Program-made: the position numbers and the translations under genes
In this document: piece by piece, positions 37,601-46,149 of the stretch
Numbering within the stretch: position 1 is the first letter of the stretch
Layout: each line of letters starts with the position of its first letter
Source of the DNA: Amaranthus tricolor
Taxonomy: Eukaryota; Streptophyta; Magnoliopsida; Caryophyllales; Amaranthaceae
DNA: 64,000 nt
Assembly (NCBI RefSeq): GCF_026212465.1
Contig: NC_080049.1
Location: 21,987,565 to 22,051,564, forward strand
Direction: 5' to 3'
The notes under the pieces: generated by a model
Database searches by the model: none
What the model was told of the DNA's origin: nothing
The model's input: the letters and a program-made list of their open reading frames with translations, nothing else

Positions 37601-38819
37601 TATGTCATACAGATTATAATATGTAAAAAAAGACTTATGAATAGAATACACTAAGTGTGATGACAAACAATATTATGATGATTTTGGTCTAAAAATTTCA
37701 ATGAGAATTTGTGATTTCTTGAAAAAAAAATTCTTAGTAATTGTTTTTTTTATCTTATTTGGTTGAATAGATGGTTTTAGAGTATTGTTATTGTTTATCC
37801 AACACTTGAGAGTAAAAAAGAAATTATTAAGCTTATTAAAAAATTATTGACTAAACAACTAAACAAATTAAATAGACAATTACTAAAAAACTAGAGTATA
37901 AATTTCAAAGTAATTAGAAGGCAACCAAACTATGTCTACAAAAATATTTGAGGATCCATAGTTGAATGTTCAATAAAAAATGAGAAATTTTATGTGATAA
38001 CTTTGAGTTTTTGATTTATTATAAATATCGTTTTAAATTCGCATGATGATCTTTATGAACTTTCAAATTTTTCAGGTGGTAGACTAAATGTTAAATTTTT
38101 TATTAAATAAAATACTTATTTCGACTGAATTTTAAAATATGTGGTGAATTAGGGTTATAATGACGTATGTTTTTTACAAAATATGTAATCATGTTGGATA
38201 AAAATATTATAATGTTAAAAAAATTTTAAAGTGAAAAAATTAGAAGATTAAGGCTACCAAGTCGATTAAAAAAAGGGTTGCTAGTTGCTACACGTAAAAA
38301 AGCCAAAATTTTCATAAATAAATTCCTTAACAAGAAGGTTTTGAAATCGGGCCTGTTTTTAAATTTCTAATAGATGTTTTGGTTTTTTTTGTTTGGTTGA
38401 AAAGATGATTTTAGAGCTACCCATTTATCATTTCTTATATAGTTCAAAAAACTAGAAAAACAACAATACAAATAAGTAAATATTAGAAAATAGAAATTCT
38501 AAGTTAATTAAAAAGGCAATCAAATGAATATTGATAACTAAGAAAACTATTTGAAGATGAAAATTCAATGCTCAATAAAAATTAAAAAAAAAAAAATCCT
38601 TTATAAGGGTAAATGGAAATGAAATTTTTAATTAGTTAAATAAAATAATATCCTAGAAAAGAGGATAATTTATAAGTTATTTGAAAAAAGAGAAAAGAAA
38701 AGAAAAGAGAAGAAAGGTTACCTCCTAGAAAAATGAAAAGGAGATAGAAAGCCAGAAGAATCTGTTGCAGCAAAACCAAATGCCTTTCGAGGATGCTCTT
38801 CTTCTGCTGATTTTGCCAT
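28607..38819 (-). CDS. cinnamyl alcohol dehydrogenase-like MDR (CAD/ELI3/mannitol dehydrogenase type)
   Basis: Five coding exons on the minus strand: 38819-38722, 33395-33282, 33054-32541, 29940-29787 and 28818-28607. All junctions are GT..AG, and the exon lengths (98+114+514+154+212) give one open frame of 363 aa, normal for the family. It starts [18 protein letters not shown]. Catalytic zinc ligands are Cys50 (CGVCHSD), His72 (PGHEIVG) and Cys166 (LLCAGITVY). Structural zinc is held by Cys103, 106, 109 and 117. The NAD(P)H-binding loop GLGGLGH is at 191-197. Enzymes of this zinc-dependent family reduce cinnamyl aldehydes or related aldehydes with NADPH in the cytosol. The sequence looks closer to the ELI3/mannitol- or 8-hydroxygeraniol-dehydrogenase branch than to bona fide lignin CAD, so substrate is uncertain. 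The gene is intact although introns 1 and 3 are enlarged by transposons. Confidence 0.95.
28819..29786 (-). other. intron 4 of the CAD-like gene
   Basis: 968 bp with GT..AG borders; AT-rich, and no element identified. Confidence 0.8.
30470..30942 (+). mobile_element. LTR plus iMet primer binding site (truncated retroelement)
   Basis: A candidate LTR of ~458 bp starts TGTTGAGTTCATTAG (30470) and ends CTCTAACA (30927). It contains TATAAATA near 30503. After two bases comes TGGTATCAGAGCC (30930-30942), the initiator-Met tRNA complement used by plant LTR elements. Sequence after the PBS has no recognisable gag or pol, and no second LTR is found. Confidence 0.6.
32347..32437. mobile_element. small Stowaway-like MITE remnant
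   Basis: Ends CTTCCTCCGCCC and (inverted) CTCCCTCTGTTTC, bounded by TA (32345-32346, 32438-32439). Only ~91 bp, so internally deleted. Confidence 0.6.
33633..34251. mobile_element. PIF/Harbinger-like MITE interrupted by an LTR
   Basis: Inverted ends ACACTATGTTTGGATAG and CATTGTGTTTAGATAG with the trinucleotide TTA on both sides (33630-33632 and 34252-34254), the TSD type of PIF/Harbinger. The interior is purine-rich on the left and pyrimidine-rich on the right. It is split at ~33766-34009 by an LTR of a TRIM. Confidence 0.65.
33766..34009 (+). mobile_element. TRIM solo LTR (same family as 44164-44689)
   Basis: Begins TGTTGGAATTCACATG and ends CGGCCTAACA, 244 bp. It aligns end to end with the LTRs of the TRIM at 44164-44689; shared blocks include CAAGATCCCACAT, AATAGTGGGTT and AACCTCACC. 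No PBS or internal region follows, hence a solo LTR. A TSD is not obvious. Confidence 0.75.
34255..34800 (+). pseudogene. Copia reverse transcriptase fragment
   Basis: Broken frames read [33 protein letters not shown], then (after frameshifts) a VDNIIHT-like remnant of the YVDD block and [19 protein letters not shown]. These are consecutive blocks of the Copia RVT_2 domain. It sits in CAD intron 1 antisense to the gene and is not functional. Confidence 0.8.
35108..35579 (-). mobile_element. chimeric TRIM: inverted LTR head / 18S rRNA 5' fragment / PBS-LTR
   Basis: On the minus strand, a 188-bp LTR (35579-35392; TGTTGGGATGAG...TTTAACA) is followed directly by PBS TGGTATCAGAGC (35391-35380). 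From there the sequence is the complement of 18S rRNA (35387-35158). The far end (35108-35157) is the first 50 nt of the same LTR in the opposite orientation, matching 48 of 50. The whole 472-bp unit is flanked by the 5-bp direct repeat CAAAC (35103-35107, 35580-35584), as expected for integrase-mediated insertion. There is no coding capacity. It lies in intron 1 of the CAD-like gene, same strand as the gene. Confidence 0.88.
35158..35387 (+). pseudogene. 18S rRNA 5'-terminal fragment (~230 nt)
   Basis: Begins AGTAGTCATATGCTTGTC, a few nucleotides inside the 5' end of plant 18S rRNA. It runs through CATGCATGTGTAAGTATGAA, ATGGCTCATTAAATCAG and AATACGTGCAACAAACCCC to GTTGCTCTGAT. Only a few substitutions are visible against the plant consensus. 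The last eight bases, GCTCTGAT, overlap the complement of the TRIM PBS. It is a captured fragment and not an rRNA gene. Confidence 0.93.
36480..37094 (-). mobile_element. Mutator-like element remnant with transposase C-terminus
   Basis: Direct copies of an AAAAGAGTACCTAAT.AAAATTTTC-type unit (36480-36700) are mirrored by GGTACTCTTTTGAAAAGAAA at 37069-37088, giving inverted repeats round a transposase fragment. The left repeat is itself amplified about five times with a ~36-bp period. Confidence 0.6.
36710..36997 (-). pseudogene. MuDR/MULE transposase C-terminal fragment with zinc knuckle
   Basis: About 90 codons with [18 protein letters not shown] and [17 protein letters not shown]. The basic PGRP..KK..R stretch followed by a CCHC zinc knuckle is the usual C-terminus of plant MuDR-type transposases. 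The catalytic DDE and SWIM parts are absent. Confidence 0.75.
37990..38310. repeat. dispersed repeat shared with 10410-10790
   Basis: Both copies have, in the same order, GGTAGAC, a TAAA.TTTT stretch, ACTTATTTCGACTG, AAAATATGTGG, and near the end AAAGCC after an A-rich stretch. The family is unknown. Confidence 0.55.
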
Positions 38820-39689
38820 CAATTTTGTCCTTCAAATTCTTCTTTTTTTTTTTTTTGTTGATGTTTTGTTTGAAGTGTTGAAAAAATATGTATGAGAGGG
38901 TGGTAGTTTCTTTCTACACACTTGGCAAAACACACCTAGAAAATCATTAGAATTTTAAAAAGTAGTGAAAAGGTTATGAAAATAGAAATGTTGCATTTAA
39001 TTAAATCTTCAAGCTTATTTTAATGAATCGTGTTAGAAATTTGATGGAATGAGTCTTGATTCTTTTGCCGCATCTCTTTCTATGGAGGGATATACCGGAT
39101 ATAATGATGATAATGCTAAATTTTAGTTGGTCTAACTTTTTAAATAATTAAATAATTATTAAAAAATACATTTAAAATACTAAATTTCCAAACTTATATA
39201 CTTCTACTTACATGAAAGCAAAATCATGATTATGATTCTTTAATAAATGTATTTATAAATAGATATTTCCAATTTAATGCATGATTTTATTTATTAATTT
39301 GTCATCTATTTGTATAAAGTTTTTAAGAAATAAACGGCATAACATTAATATTGGAGATAAGATACAAAGTTATATACATGAGTTCTTTAAATAAATACGA
39401 ACATACTAATTTTTGCTAACAAAAATAAATTTTATACTCCAAAATAAAGTGCTACAACTATTCGGAGTATTATTTTGTATAAAGTGCTACAACAATCAAC
39501 AAACATACTTTAGAAACAAATTTAAAAACATAAAATTATTTTAAATTTTTTATAAAAGTTGAAACAAAAATGACAAAAAATATAATTGACTTACACAAAG
39601 ACTGAATAAAAAATATTAAAATTAAGCATAGCATTTAAGTGAAACCAACAAAGATAAATCCAAAATAAAAGTTTATTATGTTTAACTAT
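38820..39689. promoter_or_regulatory. upstream region of the CAD-like gene
   Basis: It begins directly upstream of the ATG at 38819 (minus strand). A pyrimidine-rich/poly(T) tract at 38843-38857 reads as poly(A) in the leader. 'AACTACCAC' on the minus strand (38906-38914 region) loosely resembles an AC-element of phenylpropanoid promoters, but this is weak. There is no clear TATA assignment and no other gene. Confidence 0.35.
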
Positions 39690-40590
39690 CTCAAAAAATC
39701 GATCATCATCATCAGGAACATCATATTCAGTGTATTCCACTCATTGAAAAACTATAATCAGGGTCTATAGAGGGAAGAAATACAGCAACTCATACCCATA
39801 AAAAAGAATGCGGTCAAAGAATCCATCGGCTCAAGAAAGATCCTTGAAGAGAGTAAATCCTGCAACTACCTGCAAGCCTGTAATTTACAACACACGTTGA
39901 CCATTAATAAATATTAAAAATAAATAGATAAATAAATTACATATAGATAAATAAAAGTGAAGATAAAAAGGTAGAAAGATTAAAAAAACAAGTAAAAGTA
40001 CGATATGTAAAAGACAAGGAACAATAACAACAACAGGTAAGTGGCACATAATCAGTAATCAAAGACGTGAATAAGGCGCCTCCAACTACGAATCTCTATC
40101 CCTGTTCAGGTCCTTATTAGATAGGTGTAGCTCATGCAAGTCAATTTTTATCTTCCTCCTACATTCTCCTAGGTCTTCCTTGACTTTTCTTATCTTTCAC
40201 TATGATCCTTTTGATCCTTCTCACTGGGGCGTCATAAGTCTTTCTCTACACATGCCCAAACTATCTCAACCTGTTTTCACGCATCATTGCTGAGAGAGGT
40301 GCAACTCCTAACTTATCTCTAAACTCTTGGTTCCTAATTCTATCCATCATTGTGTGACCACACATCCATCTCAGCATACCCATTTATGTAACTTTTATCC
40401 TATGTTCAAAAACCTAATTTACAGGCCAACATTACGTTCCATACAACAAAGCAGGCCTAACTACAATGATTGAAATTTACCTTTTAATCAATTAGGAAAC
40501 TTTTTATCACAAAGCACCATGAGTTCTACTTGCTGCTTAAGTCAACCTGTTTGTATACGATGAGTAACATCTCAGTCAATCTCCGTCATA
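39690..40590 (-). mobile_element. RTE-type LINE 3' end (degenerate)
   Basis: In one minus frame with several stops I read MLRWMCGHTMMDRIRNQEFR, DKLGVAPLSAMMRENRLR, FGHV and RKTYDAPVRRI, the typical C-terminus of plant LINE ORF2. Downstream (39880-39690) lies a region resembling the 3'UTR of plant RTE elements, ending in a TGATGATGATGA repeat (complement near 39700). The upstream RT domain is missing, as in 5'-truncated LINE insertions. Confidence 0.75.
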
Positions 40591-40777
40591 TCTCAAAATA
40601 TCTAATACTTTAAATAAGAAGTGATTAAAAAATTAAATTTTTTTAATAGTAATTGAAAAAATAAATAGAATAAAATGCTTAGTATTCTATAATACATTAT
40701 TATATGATGTAACCAAAAAAATCTAAAATTAATTAATTTGAATAGTATTATATTAGTAATTAATGGTACAGAAAAAT

Positions 40778-41049
40778 ACTCGAACCCGATCTGTACCAGG
40801 TAAAGCCAAACCAATTATTAACCGATGACAACCTGAGACCGATTGAAACTCGACACAAACTTCAACCGACACCGAACTGATGCTAACCCGATAGCTCGAA
40901 TAACCGATCTTCAACCGAACCGTGACTAAACAACACAACTCGAGTGTGACCCGCCATAACACGCATCCAAAATATAACCAAACCGAAATACAACCAAATC
41001 GAATGACACCCGTCCAAAACCGACCCAATCACCCGAATGAACACCTCTA
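40778..41049 (-). mobile_element. hAT-type end with subterminal repeats
   Basis: The minus strand starts TAGAGGTGTTCATTCGGGTG (41049), a hAT-like terminus. It is followed by ~250 bp dense in CGGTT/AACCG and TCGGGT-type short motifs, the usual subterminal organisation. No matching second end is found. Confidence 0.55.
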
Positions 41050-41227
41050 TGCATATGTATAGATTAGTTCTACTCGAATTAGTACTTTTTTTGAAAAAAC
41101 TCTTATTAGTGGCTTAAAAGAAAAATAAACTAACTAAAGAATAAAATATGTATTTAATTTCGAATGGTGATTGAGACGTGAGTGAATTGCGTGTTTACAA
41201 GAATTTCAAAATAAGTGAAATGAGTTT

Positions 41228-41781
41228 TGTATCTGCTAAGAAACTGTCGAATTTATAAAGATGATTTTAAGAGAAAAGTACCTTCGATTTAAAGGAAGTG
41301 AGATGATCTGACCTCCGCAAGTGGTATACCTGCAACCATAAAGAAAGACAAAACCGGGGGCTGATGTCTCGGAAAAGTCCTCCGATGCTTAAATCAGACC
41401 AGGAAATGTAAATAGTAAGTGTAAGTATGAGTATCAGAAAATAGAATTGCATAACCCTTAATCTGTAGAAGGATGATATATTTATAAGAGTCTATGTATG
41501 TAAGTGGTAACTGCCAATTGGTTGTTTCTGTAGTGCTGCCTCATGGAGAATATGACCATGGAAGTGACATAGTGACAGAGGTTACCTTGAGATGGTGGGC
41601 AGTTACCCATGGAAGTGTCTTCAGTTGAAGTGAAAGTGAGAAACTGCTGTATAATATCCTGATTATGTGATTTGACCTTTATTGAATTTAAGGGTCAATA
41701 TTGACTTATACTTTTGACCCTTGATCCAATGACCAAGGGTATTTTGGGTATTTTGAGTATGTGGGATTTTAATCCCCAACA
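41228..41781 (-). mobile_element. solo LTR of a Gypsy-type element
   Basis: The minus strand begins TGTTGGGGATTAAAATCCC (41781) and ends CAGATACA (41228), 554 bp. It is flanked by a perfect 5-bp TSD AGTTT (41223-41227 and 41782-41786). TATAAATATA lies near 41485-41476. A TCGGAGGACTTTTCCGAGAC block on the minus strand resembles the LTR at 56750-57449, so the families are related. No internal domain is present. Confidence 0.85.
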
Positions 41782-41786
41782 AGTTT

Positions 41787-44050
41787 TATTTACTTAAAGT
41801 AAATATCACAATTTTTAGATATGGTATTAGGATCGATTCTCACCTAGGTTTACCCTTTTATTATTCTACCTTATAATCTAAAAAAATTCAAAATAATGTG
41901 CAAGTATTCAAATATACTTTATTCGTTCAAAATTACTTGCAACGTTTAACTTTTCATATAATCTAATGTATTAATATAATCCTTAATATCTCTAATTATG
42001 TATAATAAAATATTGTAAAAATTTAGTATTAACAATCTTTGAATTGAGACCAAGCAAACAATATCTCACTTGACTATGTTTTAATTTATACATTAAAAAT
42101 CTAATCATAAATTAAAGGTGATAAATGAATCATGTTACAATCTAATAAGAAGACTGTAAAATTCCACATGACATTTTTATAGTGTTTGCCCTAACTAGGA
42201 AATAATTCTTATAAAAGTTAACATCAACTTGTTTCTTAATATATGATTAGTATTTTACAATTAGTTATGTTCTTTTAAACTTTATTGGAATATTGTATTT
42301 AAGAATTTAAAAGCTACATATAATTTCCAATTAAAGTTTCTTAGAATATATATTTGTGTTTTTATGTTGAAGTATTTGCTAATTATTTAAGTTTCTTTGC
42401 CAAATTATTAATTTCTAATTTAAAAAAAAATTATTAATTTTTAAAATATTTCATCAAGAAATAAAAGACACATGATAATTAAAAATTATTTTGAGTATGA
42501 TAAATAATCATTATGATAACGTTGTTGGAAGATTACCTAGATTTTCCTTGAAAAATATAAGAATTTTAATTAATACTTATATTAACAGGTAAACTTTTTT
42601 TCATTAAAAGTACTATATATTCTAAAATTTTCTATCTATTATATAAGAAATATTATAATTTTTTACTGGTAATGTAATTGCATATCTATTAAAAATTTAT
42701 ATTTATATATACCTTTATACTAATAATTTCGTGTATTGCATGAGTTTCTATACTAGTCGTGTATTATTTTTTATATTGCAAGTAATTTAAAACTAAGAAA
42801 GTATTGAAAAATTACGGCCGTATTAACATTATACTGTAAGGTCATGCCACATTAATTATTGAATTGAGTTATTCTAGTAATGAATTCATGATTTAATAGT
42901 TAAGGAAGAATAATATATATATACTCGAATAAAAATATATTTACAATCAATTATATAAAGAAAGCAAGTTGGAAGATTACAATTCATAATAACAAAATAT
43001 TTTACGATCGTATGTGATTGGCTATTTAATATTACTCCATTAATAATTAATAAGAGATTGAACATTAATGAACATAAATATTACACAAAAAAAAAAGATT
43101 AAGACATGTGCGATTTTGCAATAAAACTTTTCCACTTTTTATTTGCATTATCGCCACAATTTTTCATAAAATTTCCAAATTTGCCACGCCTTCAAAAAAG
43201 CTTATATTTTACTCAATTTATCAAAATCAACGCTTATTTAATATAAATGCAATCCATAAAATTTTTCATAAATGTTTGACATAAATTTTAAATATTTTAT
43301 CGATTAATTCTGAAAAATTTCGTAAATAATAAAAAAAAGAAAAATAACCAATTGGCACAAAATGTGTGATTGTATTTAGGTGCAGTTGCATAAAATGTGC
43401 AATTGCACCTTAGTATGCGCTACTATATCTAGTTATAGTTGCACATTTTATGCAATTTGATCCTTTTTAATTTTAGTTTTGTTATTTTTATTCAAATTTC
43501 GATTATTTTAAGATAAAATTAAGAAAATTTTAAAAAATTATTTTTTTACAATGATATCATACATTAATTAAAAATTCATAAACTTAAAAATTTGACAATA
43601 TTAATTTAAAGTTTGAGAGATAAAGTGAAAAGACAAAAAAGTCAAAAGTAACGTAATTAAAAAGATGCTGACATTTAGTAATATCTAGAATTTATTGGCC
43701 CATAATGTAATATGTCCTCCATTCACTTATATTATTCTTTTATTTACCATTTGGAAATTTCACATTTTCATCCCATTTGGAACCCACTATGTTTGGTAAC
43801 CAATATACTTTAATGACATTATTCCGCCACGTACACTCTAACCTTTAGAAATTAACTTAATTTTTAATTTTCAATGTAAGTTTCTTATATTTTATATTGT
43901 GATGAACTCTTATAATATACTCAATGAAACTCAAAGTTATTATTAATTTACATTTTAATTTTCAATATAATTGTATTATATTTTATATTTATTATGAACT
44001 TTTATATACCCATTAAAATTCAAAGTTGTTATTAACTTGCATTTTAATTT
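41787..44050. other. AT-rich intergenic DNA
   Basis: No gene. An inverted repeat 'agttgcataaaatgtgcaatt' / 'gttgcacattttatgcaatt' lies at about 43384-43460, and Stowaway-like remnants lie near 41920-42150. Confidence 0.55.
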
Positions 44051-44055
44051 TCAAT

Positions 44056-45155
44056 TGTTGTTGAAGCAAGAATCAAAACAATAAAGAAACAACAAAGATA
44101 TTCAACGCAGCCAATAAGAAAGACACATCAAGAGTTAACGTGGTTCACTATTAATGTGATAGCTTTAGGCCTTGACAATTTGTTACATAATCTCACTGTG
44201 GCTCACTCGTGTGGACACGGGGCACCCGTGGGCTCAGAACCACAAACCCACTGGTCAAGAGCGTTGACTTGCATATAGACTTTGTGAGGTTCATTGTTTC
44301 TCAAAACTGTATGATAATAAGAGCATTAGCTCACCCATTTTACATGCAAGTCCACAACCCACTAACATGTGAAATATTTTAAACGCTTCTCCTCGCATGT
44401 GAGTCACATCATACTAAGAACCACATTCGGCTCTGATACCATATTAGGTCGTGATAATATGTCACATAATCTCACTGTAGCCCACTCATGTGGACACGGG
44501 ACACCTGTGGGCTCGAGCCCACAAACCCACGGGTCAATTCGTTGACTTGTAAATACGCTCGGTGAGGTTCATTGTTTCCTCCAAACCATATAGTAGTAGG
44601 AGCATTAGCTCACCCAATATATATGCAAGTCCAAAACCCACTATTTTATTAATGTGGGATCTTGTCGCACACGTGAAGTATTTCCAACAATAGCTACATC
44701 CATTGGCACCGAAATCAATAATTTCACTATAAACCGCAAAGATTACAAAGATGAATCAAGTTTTTCTCTTATGAATGGCTCATCTTTTCTCTTGTACTCT
44801 CTATAATACCTAGCCCTAATTAAGGGGTATTTATATAGTATATCCCAAAAAGAAGAGGCTTGGGCTCCAAGCAATGCAAGAAACTGTCAAAAATGCACGT
44901 GAAACGAATTCCCGTATTAGCCGCACAACAGTCCCCACCCACACAAAAAATCCGGCCCTGCATACTTGCGACCCACAAGCATTTTCGCGATCTGCGAAAT
45001 CCAATTCCATAAAACAGAAACTTTTGCAACACTTCTCGTGAGACACTATAAATCTCGTGACTCGCAAATTCGTCTTCAACTCGTGCATTCCAAACAATCT
45101 TGATATTCATCACCTTCCATGACTAAGACTCGTTAAAGTCACCCGGTCATCAACA
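44056..45155 (-). mobile_element. solo Copia-type LTR hosting a nested TRIM
   Basis: The minus strand begins TGTTGATGACCGGGTGAC (45155) and ends CTTCAACAACA (44056), with TATAAATACCCC near 44835-44824. The flanking TSD TCAAT is perfect (44051-44055, 45156-45160). Removing the 531 bp of TRIM plus one TSD leaves a ~569-bp LTR. There is no internal region, so it is a solo LTR. Confidence 0.8.
44164..44689 (-). mobile_element. complete TRIM element nested in the solo LTR
   Basis: On the minus strand there is an LTR of 248 bp (44689-44442, starting TGTTGGAAATACTTC), a PBS TGGTATCAGAGCC (44441-44429), a very short internal stretch with a purine-rich GCGAGGAGAAG tract, and a second diverged LTR (about 44384-44164). 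The 5-bp TSD ATAGC (44159-44163, 44690-44694) is perfect. There is no coding capacity, as defines TRIMs. The LTRs have diverged and the second has lost part of its 5' end, so the insertion is old. Confidence 0.88.
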
Positions 45156-45160
45156 TCAAT

Positions 45161-45494
45161 GTAATTTTATTATATTAAATTTTCTAACTTATTGACCTAG
45201 TGCATATGTTTCGACAATAAATTTGGTAATTATAATCAATTTAATAGAAGATATTTTTTATAAAATGTAAATGTAATAATATTTTAAAGAATGCTCCAAA
45301 TGAAATTTTAAATGATTACCAATTGTATTGTTTAAACCTACCCATGGACCTAAATGCATAGGTTAAAAAAACTATTATTATATTTTTATCGTTAATATAA
45401 GCGCCTTTTGAGTTGCAATTTTAATTAAAGTATACTATTTTGTACCATATTCAAGTCGAATCAAACATTTGAAAGCATATTGCTATATTCATAC
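45161..45494. other. AT-rich intergenic DNA
   Basis: Nothing recognisable. Confidence 0.5.
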
Positions 45495-46149
45495 ATTGCA
45501 AGTAGGCATGGCTACAGTCCGGGTTGGGCCGGTTCCGTTCCGGTTCCGGTTCCATTTGGAACCTGTCGCGAACAGTTTCGGTTTCGGTTCTGGGCGGTTC
45601 CAAACGGTTCCTTGGCGGTTCATGAGACGGTTCCGGCGGTTCCAACTCGCGGGACGGGCGGGTCAGACCATCGGTTCCATTTTTATTTTTCCTTTAAATA
45701 TTTATATAATATAAAAAACTATAATATTGCGGACGTACCTTTGATGATTACTTGATTATTAGCGAAACTCATTGCTTGTCAAGTTGTCATCGTTATTAAA
45801 ATATTTACTAAAAAGAATGAAAAAATAAATTAATAAGAACCGAATCAACGATAATGTCGATAAAGATGATTAATAAAAAAAGAGGGAGAAAATGGACTTG
45901 AACCTAGTACCCAAAGGAATACTAAGCTGCCTACGTATCCCGAAGGAATCAAAGCCCACGCAGTTTTTTGTCATACCTTTTATTTGTAGTTGTTGAATTT
46001 TGATTTATCGTTGTCCGATGGATTCTATTCGTCTTCATCATCATCATCTGGTTGGTTAGATGCTTCCGCTAACTCTCCTCCTGACGATGATGCAGATGTA
46101 TCCATCATCATCCATGGATCATCATCATCGCCTTGATCATCATCATTCC

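Larger units (their letters stand above)
33396..38721 (-). other. 5.3-kb intron 1 of the CAD-like gene
   Basis: Its insertions are a Harbinger-like MITE split by a TRIM solo LTR, a Copia RT fragment, the TRIM/18S rRNA chimera, a MULE transposase fragment and a dispersed repeat (37990-38310). The remainder is AT-rich. Splice borders are AGGAG|GT and TTACAG on the minus strand. Confidence 0.9.

Noticed and set aside
45451..45755. Frames rich in PVPVPF and FRFRF
   Set aside because: Translation of hAT subterminal GGTTCC repeats; the same applies to frames at 48901-49348.
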